Below, piece by piece: positions 50,743 through 57,710 of a stretch of DNA of 64,000 nt (the first letter of the stretch is position 1; each line of letters starts with the position of its first letter). The DNA is taken from contig NZ_UETR01000007.1 in the NCBI RefSeq assembly GCF_900491745.1, forward strand, positions 186,001-250,000, in the 5' to 3' direction. The translations under genes were made by a program, and so were the position numbers. The notes beneath the pieces were generated by a model. It was given only the letters and a program-made list of their open reading frames with translations. It was not told the DNA's origin and made no database searches. This DNA comes from Amarolinea aalborgensis (lineage in GTDB: Bacteria; Chloroflexota; Anaerolineae; SSC4; Amarolineaceae).

Positions 50743-51255
50743 TCAGACTCCGATGCTACGTCCAATTGCCTTCGGTAGCTTCGACAGCGGTCTACAACAA
50801 TCCGCAATATTCTTGTCGTGAAGTAGATTCTTGTTCAATTCTCGACTATATATATGTGGACGTTGCACATGCTTAGGATAGAATTCTGTACGTCTAAAGA
50901 AACGATAGGCTCTTGCATCATCCGAGCAAATCAGTCTACAACCAGACGCAATAATAATCGCAACAATATGAGGATCGTCGAAATCCGGATGAGACAAAGT
51001 ACGTGTCAACTGTTGCTCAATCTCATCAACTTTGGTGCTATCCACTTCAACGATCTTTGATGCCTTCTTTAGTTCGATTAGCAACCTAAAGTACTTAGTT
51101 GCTCTTGCTAGTTCCCGCCTATATGTCGTTCCACCGTAAACGATTTTTCCGTGCCCATGGACAATCCAGTCTAAGACAGGTCTGAATTCAATGTGACGTT
51201 GAGATTCCTGGTCGAACACGGAAGCAAGGGAATTCGTGTCAATCACAATGCACAT
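50743..51255 (-). CDS. PIN-like nuclease, partner of the AAA ATPase
   Basis: 170 residues. The N-terminal VIDTNSLASVF supplies the first acidic residue of a PIN fold. PHIVAIIIASGCRLICSDD supplies later ones, so metal-dependent RNase/DNase activity is likely. The last ~40 residues are basic. It starts 1 nt after the stop of the ATPase gene, so the two act together. The gene is markedly AT-rich against the ~65% GC around it, a sign of recent transfer. I cannot match it to a named toxin family. Confidence 0.82.
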   Translation of the reverse strand: MCIVIDTNSLASVFDQESQRHIEFRPVLDWIVHGHGKIVYGGTTYRRELARATKYFRLLIELKKASKIVEVDSTKVDEIEQQLTRTLSHPDFDDPHIVAIIIASGCRLICSDDARAYRFFRRTEFYPKHVQRPHIYSRELNKNLLHDKNIADCCRPLSKLPKAIGRSIGV

Positions 51256-51256
51256 G

Positions 51257-52573
51257 CTATAGCCCCAGGATCCTCATTTGCTCACGAATGAAAAACTCCC
51301 GAAAAGCACTGGGCTGATCTTCTGGATACTCTCCATCCTTACCTATCGAAATAGGAATGACATAATTACCGTCGGAGTTTCTTCCAAAAAACAAGACTTG
51401 CGAATCTGGATAAGAATCGTCGGTAAGTGTGCGGTAGTTTAACCGAAATCTGTCTATTGTGTAGTCGCTATGGGTTTCAACATAGAACTGTTTTTGCTCG
51501 GAGACGGCCAGTTGAAAGATAACGTCGCCGAGGGCTGCCTGTGCCTTTGGATGTAAGTGTACTTCCGGCTGTTGAATTGCGAATATAGTGCCTTGTGGGC
51601 GTGCAAACATCTCAACGACAACCGGTAGTGCTTGTGAAACGCCATATCCAACATTTACAAGGGCCACATGCATGTTACTCAGAATTACTCTGAGCTCGAA
51701 AGGAGAAGCAACCTCTTTGCCAAACCCCTTAATTTCCAGCGACTCGAACAAGCCACTTTCAAGGCCAAATTTCTCCATGAATTTTCGAAATTCAGCAGAT
51801 TCCTTGCTCTTGAGCAATCTTCTTATCAGATAGGGAGTATGTTCGCCCTCTGGGTTGAAATCAAGCCTATATTCATCGTAAGTGCGTTTGGGCTTGCTCC
51901 TTATCGGTGCCAGCCATGCAATGTTGTAAGCAAACTTAGGCATACGCACATTGAATTGATGCTTGTCGTCCTGACTGATACTCTCATCATGTATTTGCTG
52001 TATCAGTCGATCAACAAACATCAGGGCTGAACGGCGACTGAAAGTGTCTTGTTTTGCCAGTAACTCATAGTTTTTGCCTTCTACTGAGACCGATGCCCAC
52101 CCCAGCAATACTGCCCTGACGAATTCTAGCGGCAAACTGTCTCTATCAATGTGTTGAAACTGGTAACGTATTTGTTTACCGCTAAATTCGATTCTAGCTT
52201 CTCCTTGCAGTCCAATGTAGTCATATTGACATATTAGGGGATTATTGTCGACCTCTTCAAATGTCATTAAGACTGCTTCGTAGTGTTTGGGCTCGTGTTC
52301 CTCACCGGGAGAGCTTGGCACAATGTACCCTATCCTAAATCGTCCTTTTGTTCCAGAATGTACACTGGCGATATCTCTGTAGCGGCCCAGATTCACGATG
52401 TCGCTATTGAAATCTTGGTTGAACCAGAATTGGGGTGATCCAAGCAAAGAAATCAAGGACAAGACTGATGTCTTTCCTGTGCTGTTTTCTCCGACGAGGA
52501 AATTAACCTTCGTAAGCGGAATCAGTACATTATGAAAACCTCGGAAGTTGTCTAGAAACAACCAATTACTCAC
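51257..52573 (-). CDS. ABC/OLD-type AAA ATPase (AAA_15/AAA_21)
   Basis: 438 residues from a GTG at 52573 with AGGAGGA upstream. Walker A GENSTGKTS is at residues 28-36. A signature-like GYGVSQALPVV is near 309, Walker B IFAIQQPEVHLHPKAQ near 330 and the switch His in YVETHSDYTI near 368. A long middle region (60-290) is specific to this protein. The architecture matches the ATPases of defence systems such as Septu PtuA, PARIS AriA and OLD, though without a TOPRIM tail. It is AT-rich, has its own promoter, and is followed at once by the PIN gene. Confidence 0.85.
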   Translation of the reverse strand: MSNWLFLDNFRGFHNVLIPLTKVNFLVGENSTGKTSVLSLISLLGSPQFWFNQDFNSDIVNLGRYRDIASVHSGTKGRFRIGYIVPSSPGEEHEPKHYEAVLMTFEEVDNNPLICQYDYIGLQGEARIEFSGKQIRYQFQHIDRDSLPLEFVRAVLLGWASVSVEGKNYELLAKQDTFSRRSALMFVDRLIQQIHDESISQDDKHQFNVRMPKFAYNIAWLAPIRSKPKRTYDEYRLDFNPEGEHTPYLIRRLLKSKESAEFRKFMEKFGLESGLFESLEIKGFGKEVASPFELRVILSNMHVALVNVGYGVSQALPVVVEMFARPQGTIFAIQQPEVHLHPKAQAALGDVIFQLAVSEQKQFYVETHSDYTIDRFRLNYRTLTDDSYPDSQVLFFGRNSDGNYVIPISIGKDGEYPEDQPSAFREFFIREQMRILGL

Positions 52574-52732
52574 TGATGCTTTCCTCCTGTCTGCTCGACA
52601 GAGCAAACGAGTTCGTCAATACACTCGTGCGGATTGACCAGCCCTACTGAGCTAAACTCGCGCATGGCTGTTCTATCTTCCTATCCGACATCCCACCTTG
52701 CCCTTGCCCAGAATCTGGCTGCAGGCCGCTCA

Positions 52733-52741
52733 AGTATAGCA
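52733..52741 (-). promoter_or_regulatory. Extended -10 promoter of the AAA-PIN pair
   Basis: Minus strand TGC-TATACT (52741..52733), an extended -10 element (TGn), with no clear -35. It leaves a leader of about 150 nt to the GTG at 52573. Confidence 0.45.
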
Positions 52742-52761
52742 CATTGCCCGAAGTTTACCAG

Positions 52762-52799
52762 AAAAAACAGGCCGGGTTCTCGCTTGAGCCCCGGCCTGT
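52762..52799 (-). terminator. Intrinsic terminator of the 2-oxoacid dehydrogenase operon
   Basis: Minus strand: ACAGGCCGGG (52799..52790), 13-nt loop, CCCGGCCTGT (52776..52767) and then TTTTT. A textbook terminator 40 bp after the E2 stop. It insulates the AAA-PIN island. Confidence 0.9.
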
Positions 52800-52838
52800 G
52801 TTGGCGACTTGTGACGGCCAGCCGTCACTCGTGACCGC

Positions 52839-54359
52839 TTACTGCCACTTTTCCAGGGCATCCTTGACCGCCGCGCAGAAGGCGTCGGCCGTCGCGCCGT
52901 CCAAGATACGATGGTCGTAGCTGAAGCCCAGGGTGGTCATCGGCAGGAAGGCCAGGTAATCGCCCACGTTCGGCTCCAACGGACTGCCCTTGCTCACGAC
53001 CACTGGCCGCTTCTCAATCGCGCCAACGCCCAGGATGCCGGCCTGCCCGTTGAGGATGACCGGCGTCTGGAAACGACTGCCGGACGTACCGTAGTTGGTG
53101 AGGGTGAAGGTGCCGCCTTGCAGTTCATCGGCCCGCAGTTGATTCTTGCGCGCGCGCTCGGCCACATCGTTGACCGCGCGTGCCACGCCGAGCAGGTTCA
53201 GATCGCCGGCGTTCTTGATCACCGGGACGATCAGGCCGCCGATGCCGTGTTGATCGGCAGGCAGCGCGACGGCGATGCCGATGTGATAGGTGCGCTTGAT
53301 GATCAACCCCTCGTCGGTCCAGGTTGAGTTGGCGGCCGGTACGGCCTTCAGCCCGGCCAGAATGGCCTGGATCAGATAGGCCGTCACGGTCAAGTTCACG
53401 CCCGCAGCCGCAAACTCTGCCTTGTGCGCCTTGCGATGCTCCAGCACAGCGGCCATGTTGAGGTCCCACATCGTGGTGACGTGCGGAATGCTGAACGCGG
53501 CCTGCGTCGTGTTGCGCGCCACAATCTGGCGCATGCGGTTGTGCGCCACGAATTCCTCGCCGGCTGACAGTTTGCCCGGCGCCGGCGCGGCTGGGGAGGC
53601 TGGTCGCGGCGCGGTTGCGGCCGCGGGCGGCGGCGCTGCGACTGGCGCAGCCGCAGGGGGCGCGGACGGCGCGCTGACAGGCGCGGCGCTGGCTGGCGCG
53701 ATGCGCGGGGCCACAACGACCGGTTTGCCTGCGTCGCGGCTGGCAGCGGCGCTGAGGATGTCGTACTTGGTCAGGGTGCTGAGCGGCCGTCCCGCGGCCA
53801 CGTCGCGCAGATTGACATGGTTCTCCGTGGCCAGGCGGCGCACCACAAGCGACGCCACGTCGCGCAGGTCGGCATCGAGGGCCGGGGCGGGTGCAGCCGC
53901 CGGTGCTGGCGCAGCCGTCGGCGCCGGCGCGCTCTTCTGGGCAGCCTGGTGGGCCACGACATCTTCCTTGGTCACTTGCCCGCGCAGGCCCGATCCCTTG
54001 ATGCTGCTCAGGGACACCCCCAGCTCTTCGGCCATCCGCCGCGCCACGGGAGTGGCTGACGGGGCTTCGCGGCTGGCCTCTACGTCAGCCGGGGCCGCCG
54101 GCGCGGCGGCCGCGCTTTCGCCCGCTTCGCCCACCAGGCCGAGCACCGGGTCGGCTGGCAGGAGCTCGCCGTCGCTGTAGTTCAGTTTGAGGATCGTGCC
54201 GCCCACCGTGGCCGGCACTTCGGTATCTACCTTGTCGGTGGCTACTTCAAGCAGAACGTCGCCTGGTTTGATGGTGTCGCCCACCTTGACCAGCCAGCGT
54301 GTGACAATAATGCCATCAACCCCTGAGAGTTGGTCAGGAAATCGCAGTTCTGTCGCCAT
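52839..54359 (-). CDS. 2-oxoacid dehydrogenase E2, dihydrolipoamide acyltransferase
   Basis: 506 residues. One lipoyl domain (lipoyl-Lys43 in VATDKVDTEVPA), then a peripheral-subunit-binding domain (VARRMAEELGVSLSSIKGSGLRGQVTKEDV, given here only as residues ~104-135). An Ala/Pro linker is next. A second, degenerate binding-domain-like stretch follows (SLVVRRLATENHVNLRDV, TKYDILSAA). A further Ala/Pro linker leads to the catalytic domain ending FSYDHRILDGATADAF, with the HxxxDG active site. It moves acyl groups to CoA. GGAG at 7 nt supports the start; E1beta ends 4 bp upstream. Confidence 0.94.
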   Translation of the reverse strand: MATELRFPDQLSGVDGIIVTRWLVKVGDTIKPGDVLLEVATDKVDTEVPATVGGTILKLNYSDGELLPADPVLGLVGEAGESAAAAPAAPADVEASREAPSATPVARRMAEELGVSLSSIKGSGLRGQVTKEDVVAHQAAQKSAPAPTAAPAPAAAPAPALDADLRDVASLVVRRLATENHVNLRDVAAGRPLSTLTKYDILSAAASRDAGKPVVVAPRIAPASAAPVSAPSAPPAAAPVAAPPPAAATAPRPASPAAPAPGKLSAGEEFVAHNRMRQIVARNTTQAAFSIPHVTTMWDLNMAAVLEHRKAHKAEFAAAGVNLTVTAYLIQAILAGLKAVPAANSTWTDEGLIIKRTYHIGIAVALPADQHGIGGLIVPVIKNAGDLNLLGVARAVNDVAERARKNQLRADELQGGTFTLTNYGTSGSRFQTPVILNGQAGILGVGAIEKRPVVVSKGSPLEPNVGDYLAFLPMTTLGFSYDHRILDGATADAFCAAVKDALEKWQ

Positions 54360-54363
54360 TGCC

Positions 54364-55377
54364 TTACTCCTTACGCGCCGCAGCGGTCATGCCCAACATT
54401 TCCAGAACGCTGGCTTTGATCTGGCGCTTGCGCGGCAGAATTTCTTCTTCCAGGGTCATCGAAACCGGAATCGAAACCGGCGGCGCGCCCAAACGGCGAG
54501 CCGGCGCCTTCAGAAGCTCCGGCGCCTCCTCGTACACGCGCGCGACCACCTCGGCGCCGATGCCGTTCATGGCATACGACTCGTGCACGGCCAGCAGGCG
54601 CCCGGTTTTGCCAACCGAATCGAGCACGGTTTCCATGTCCAGCGGCACGATGCTGCGCAGGTCCACAACCTCGATTTCGATGCCGTATTCTTTCGACAGC
54701 TCGGTCGCCGCTTCCAGCGCCTGCAGCAGGCAGTAACTGAAGGTGACTACGGTCAGGTCGCGGCCGGGGCGTTTGATCTCGGCCTTGCCGATCGGCACCG
54801 TGTACTCCTCGCCGGCCGCAGGAACTTCGCCCTTGGTGAAGTAGAGCAGTTTGTGCTCCAAGAAGACCACCGGGTTGTTATCGCGAATCGCTGAGATGAG
54901 CAGACCCTTGGCATCATACGGGGTGGATGGCGCCACGACCTTCAGTCCAGGATAGTGCGCCAGGGAGCTTTCCACCGACTGGCTGTGCTGTGAACCGTAG
55001 CGTTTGCCGCCGCCTTGCTGCCCGCGGATGACCATCGGCACCTGCACCAGGCCGCCGTACATGTAGTGCATCTTGGCCGCCTGGTTCAGAATCTGATCCG
55101 CGCAGACCAGGAAAAAGTCCATGTACATCAACTCGCACACCGGCCGCAAACCGGTCATCGCCGCGCCCACGGCCATGCCGATGAAAGCCTGCTCGCTGAT
55201 GGGCGTATCGAGCAGGCGCTTGGGGCCGAATTCGTCGAATAAGTTACGCGTGACGCGGAAGAGACCGCCGTAGCGCCCCACGTCTTCGCCCATCAGGAAC
55301 ACGTTGACGTCACGCTGCATTTCCTCGCGTAAGGCCTCGTTGATCGCCTGAATATACGTTGTTGTTCGCATCGCCAT
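54364..55377 (-). CDS. 2-oxoacid dehydrogenase E1 component, beta subunit
   Basis: 337 residues of the transketolase-like E1beta family, which with E1alpha decarboxylates a 2-oxoacid on thiamine diphosphate. Visible marks are EDVGRYGGLFRVTRNL, PISEQAFIGMAVGAA, GGLVQVPMVIRGQQGGGKRYGSQHSQ and VVDLRSIVPLDMETVL. GGAG at 8 nt from the ATG. It ends 4 bp before E2 and starts 22 bp after E1alpha. Pyruvate is the likeliest substrate, but branched-chain or acetoin substrates cannot be excluded. No E3 lies in the window. Confidence 0.94.
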   Translation of the reverse strand: MAMRTTTYIQAINEALREEMQRDVNVFLMGEDVGRYGGLFRVTRNLFDEFGPKRLLDTPISEQAFIGMAVGAAMTGLRPVCELMYMDFFLVCADQILNQAAKMHYMYGGLVQVPMVIRGQQGGGKRYGSQHSQSVESSLAHYPGLKVVAPSTPYDAKGLLISAIRDNNPVVFLEHKLLYFTKGEVPAAGEEYTVPIGKAEIKRPGRDLTVVTFSYCLLQALEAATELSKEYGIEIEVVDLRSIVPLDMETVLDSVGKTGRLLAVHESYAMNGIGAEVVARVYEEAPELLKAPARRLGAPPVSIPVSMTLEEEILPRKRQIKASVLEMLGMTAAARKE

Positions 55378-55399
55378 TTAATTGACTCCTTGCGCCGCT

Positions 55400-56419
55400 T
55401 CAGAGGGCAAACACGTCGGTGTAGGCCTCGGATAAATCGGGCCACGGGCTTTTTTCTGCAAACTCCACGGCCGCCTTGACCTCTGCCTCGACGTCGTCGC
55501 GTATCTGCTGCAGCTCGGCCTCGCTCACGCCGCGCGCCGCCAGCTTGTTGGTCAGCACGACCAATGGCTCGTGCTGACGCTGATACTCGATTTCTTCCGG
55601 TGTGCGGTAGGTTTCCAGGTCGCCAGCCATATGGCCGGACAATCGGTAGGTCAGTCCCTCGATGAAAGTCGGGCCCTCGCCAGCCCGCGCGCGCGCTGCG
55701 GCCTGCGAGATGGCGGTGTAGACCACTTCCACGTCGTTGCCATCAATCTGGACGCTTTCCATGCCATAGGCGCGCGCAAACAGGTACAGTTCAGGCGGCG
55801 CCGAGGTTCGATAGGTTGGCGTCATTTCTGAGTAGCGATTGTTCTCGCAGTAGAAGATTATAGGGAGCTTCCACTTGCTGGCGATGTTGAGCGTCTCGTG
55901 CATGACGCCCTGGAAAATGGCGCCTTCGCCAAAGAAGGTGATTGCCACGCGATCTTCGCCGCGCAGATAGCTGGACAACGCCAGGCCGGCTGCGTGCGGC
56001 ACCTGTCCACCGACAATACCGTTGCCGCCGTACAAGCCCAGGCTAGGCTCCATGAAGTGCATGGAGCCGCCTTTGCCTTTGGCAAAACCCGTCGCGCGGC
56101 CCAACACCTCGGCGATCGCCGACTGCGTGCTCATGCCACGCGCCAGGGCGTGATGATGGCCGCGGTAGGTGTGGGTGATGTAGTCATCAGGGCGCAGGGC
56201 CGCAGCCATTCCCACGGCGCTGCCTTCATGGCCGATGGCCGTATGCATGGCGCCGCCAATTTTGCCTGAGACGGCCATGTCGAGAAGAGACTCCTCGGTC
56301 CGTCGAATGAGCACCAGGGTGCGGAACATCGCCTTCAATTGCTCGGTCGGCAACTGGATGACGTCCAGCTTGGTGTCCGCGCCGGATGACCAAAGATCCG
56401 TGGTCAGCGAATTGGACAT
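55400..56419 (-). CDS. 2-oxoacid dehydrogenase E1 component, alpha subunit
   Basis: 339 residues. The thiamine-diphosphate motif runs from GEG (164-166, FFGEGAIFQG) to NN (193-194, YCENNRYS). HTYRGHHHALARG is the phosphorylation-loop equivalent. An ATG 6 nt upstream (56425) is possible, but AAGGA has correct spacing to 56419. It heads the E1alpha-E1beta-E2 operon. Between it and the nearest strong promoter (56691..56718) lies a leader with its own terminator (see 56552..56684). Confidence 0.94.
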   Translation of the reverse strand: MSNSLTTDLWSSGADTKLDVIQLPTEQLKAMFRTLVLIRRTEESLLDMAVSGKIGGAMHTAIGHEGSAVGMAAALRPDDYITHTYRGHHHALARGMSTQSAIAEVLGRATGFAKGKGGSMHFMEPSLGLYGGNGIVGGQVPHAAGLALSSYLRGEDRVAITFFGEGAIFQGVMHETLNIASKWKLPIIFYCENNRYSEMTPTYRTSAPPELYLFARAYGMESVQIDGNDVEVVYTAISQAAARARAGEGPTFIEGLTYRLSGHMAGDLETYRTPEEIEYQRQHEPLVVLTNKLAARGVSEAELQQIRDDVEAEVKAAVEFAEKSPWPDLSEAYTDVFAL

Positions 56420-56551
56420 AGACATTTCCTTCCCGTTGTTTGGTTGTTGTTCATCAGGCCTTTGGAAACGACGCGCCCCATGGCCTTGATTCTGGACGGT
56501 CTTCCGTATTGTGACGGCCTATTGGCCCTGACCGTAACTGAGTCGGGCAAT

Positions 56552-56592
56552 AAAAAGCACAGAAGTCTACAGCTTGCGTTGAGACTTCTGTG
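56552..56592 (-). terminator. Intrinsic terminator inside the E1alpha leader
   Basis: Minus strand: CACAGAAGTCT (56592..56582), 13-nt loop, AGACTTCTGTG (56568..56558), then CTTTTTATT. Perfect 11-bp stem. It sits about 140 bp upstream of the E1alpha start on the same strand. Confidence 0.8.
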
Positions 56593-56684
56593 TCCTCGAA
56601 AGCGTTTTCGCGCCCGCCTGCCGCTTGACCCGTAGATCTTGACCGAAGTCTTGCACGAACTACGAACAAAGACGGCACAAGGTG
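56552..56684 (-). ncRNA. Candidate ~130-nt small RNA or attenuator leader of the dehydrogenase operon
   Basis: A promoter at 56691..56718 should start RNA near 56684. The RNA can form GAC-uucg-GUC (capped by CGUAG/CUACG), then CGAAA-acg-CUUUCG, and finishes at an intrinsic terminator (56592..56552). It has no open frame of note. Either it is a free-standing small RNA or a riboswitch/attenuator whose read-through makes E1alpha mRNA. Hairpins and promoter are seen; the RNA is inferred. It matches no RNA class I know. Confidence 0.4.
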
Positions 56685-56690
56685 AACGTT

Positions 56691-56718
56691 ATTATACTCA
56701 CGCCAGACGCGATGGCAA
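56691..56718 (-). promoter_or_regulatory. Promoter TTGCCA-16-TATAAT upstream of the dehydrogenase operon
   Basis: Minus strand TTGCCA (56718..56713), 16 nt, perfect TATAAT (56696..56691). A 7-bp hairpin CCCACCC-aaat-GGGTGGG (56725..56742) lies just upstream of the -35 and could be an operator. Confidence 0.65.
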
Positions 56719-56801
56719 ATACATCCCACCCAAATGGGTGGGCGAAAGACCACCCGCTTTCAGTCCGCGGCGGCGCCCTCATGTGCGCATCTGCGCAGTC
56801 G

Positions 56802-56926
56802 TTCCAAATGCAGCGCACATTCAACCGCAAGGAGCACATGCGGGGGTGGATGAACACAAAGAAACGGCAGATCAGACGGAAATCGGCAACTTCTCTGCGT
56901 TCTTTGTGATCTGCGTGGTCAAAAAC
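56802..56926 (+). repeat. Dispersed repeat, copy A
   Basis: From TTCCAAATGCAGC to GTGGTCAAAAAC. Copy B is on the opposite strand at 61351..61463. The two share long exact words (GGCAGATCAG, GTTCTTTGTGATCT, GTGGTCAAAAAC, CAACC) and differ by point changes and a ~12-nt indel. Confidence 0.85.
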
Positions 56927-56977
56927 TCAACGGGCGGTCACGTCAAAAACCCAACGGGCGGCCACACAGGGCCGCCC
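56918..56977. repeat. 24-bp tandem duplication followed by a GGGCGGCC hairpin
   Basis: A 24-bp unit (GTCAAAAACTCAACGGGCGG plus TCAC) occurs twice at 56918..56941 and 56942..56965 with two C/T differences. The second copy runs into GGGCGGCC (56956..56963) paired with GGCCGCCC (56970..56977), an 8-bp stem. Confidence 0.75.
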
Positions 56978-56981
56978 CTAC

Positions 56982-57010
56982 TTGACATCAAATCAGCGTG
57001 TAATTATAAT
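56982..57010 (+). promoter_or_regulatory. Perfect sigma70 promoter of mazEF
   Basis: TTGACA (56982..56987), exactly 17 nt, TATAAT (57005..57010). Every base of both hexamers fits the consensus. The mazE ATG is 30 nt downstream. Confidence 0.92.
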
Positions 57011-57039
57011 GTGACTACTTGAAGATAGGAGGGACGCGT

Positions 57040-57306
57040 ATGACGCTCGCCGTGCAGACCAAGATCGTGCGTATTGGCAACTCACAGGGAATCCGTATCC
57101 CCAAGCCGTTACTTGAACAGGCCGGGATCAGCGAACAGGTGGAGCTTGAGGTTCATGACGGCCAGATCTCCATTCGCCCGGCGCGGCGCGCCCGCGCGGG
57201 CTGGGAGGAGCGATTCGTCGTCATGGCGGCTATGGGGGATGATCGGCTTCTGGATGGCACTCAGCTTGCCGCAACCACCTGGGATGAGGAGGAGTGGGAA
57301 TGGTAA
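57040..57306 (+). CDS. mazE: MazE-like antitoxin (SpoVT/AbrB fold)
   Basis: 88 residues. The swapped-hairpin DNA-binding part is KIVRIGNSQGIRIPKPLLEQ (residues ~8-27). The C-terminus is acidic and Trp-rich (TWDEEEWEW), the usual toxin-binding tail. GGAGGG is 6 nt from the ATG. The stop overlaps the mazF start. The strong promoter upstream is the natural target of autorepression by MazE/MazEF. Confidence 0.9.
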   Translation: MTLAVQTKIVRIGNSQGIRIPKPLLEQAGISEQVELEVHDGQISIRPARRARAGWEERFVVMAAMGDDRLLDGTQLAATTWDEEEWEW

Positions 57307-57632
57307 TCGGGTCGGTCAATCGGTTCGATGTCTACCTCGTCCTGCTTGACCCAACGGTTGGCAGCGAGATCCAAAAGACCCGGCCGTGCCTGGTGGTGTC
57401 GCCGGACGAGATGAACCATCACATCGCCACCGTGATCGTGGCACCGATGACCACCAAGGGCCGCCCTTACCCCAGCCGGGTGCCCTGCCGGTTTGAGGGC
57501 CTCGAAGGCCATGTGGTGCTCGATCAGTTGCGCACCGTGGATAAGGGGCGGCTGGTTCGACGCCTGGGGCGCATTACCGATGAGGTGCAAGAAGCCGTGC
57601 TCGTCACGCTGGCTGAGATGTTTGCGCCGTAG
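57300..57632 (+). CDS. mazF: MazF-like endoribonuclease toxin
   Basis: 110 residues of the PemK/MazF family. NRFDVYLVLLDPTVGSEIQKTRPCLVVSPDEM contains the catalytic Arg and the oligonucleotide-binding loop (cited as residues ~6-37). IVAPMTTKGRPYPSRVPCRFEG contributes the Thr, and VVLDQLRTVDKGRLVRRLG is the C-terminal signature. It cuts mRNA at a short motif not predictable from sequence. The ATG at 57300 overlaps the mazE stop, and it ends about 80 bp before the helicase gene. Confidence 0.92.
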   Translation: MVIGSVNRFDVYLVLLDPTVGSEIQKTRPCLVVSPDEMNHHIATVIVAPMTTKGRPYPSRVPCRFEGLEGHVVLDQLRTVDKGRLVRRLGRITDEVQEAVLVTLAEMFAP

Positions 57633-57673
57633 GCCTTTCAAGGCCACAGCGAACATTTGCCACATGTCCGGGT

Positions 57674-57702
57674 TTGACGGGGGCTTGGAACCCAGTTATC
57701 AT
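57674..57702 (+). promoter_or_regulatory. Leaderless promoter of the SNF2 helicase gene
   Basis: TTGACG (57674..57679), exactly 17 nt, TATCAT (57697..57702), then 8 nt to the ATG at 57711. No SD is visible before this ATG. Confidence 0.65.
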
Positions 57703-57710
57703 ACGCTGGT

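Noticed and set aside
48691..50778. 695-codon plus-strand frame opposite ileS
   Set aside because: Antisense shadow of ileS; low-complexity composition typical of high-GC complement frames.
56639..57022. 127-codon plus frame before mazE
   Set aside because: It runs through the dispersed repeat, the tandem duplication and the mazEF promoter; no SD or family features.
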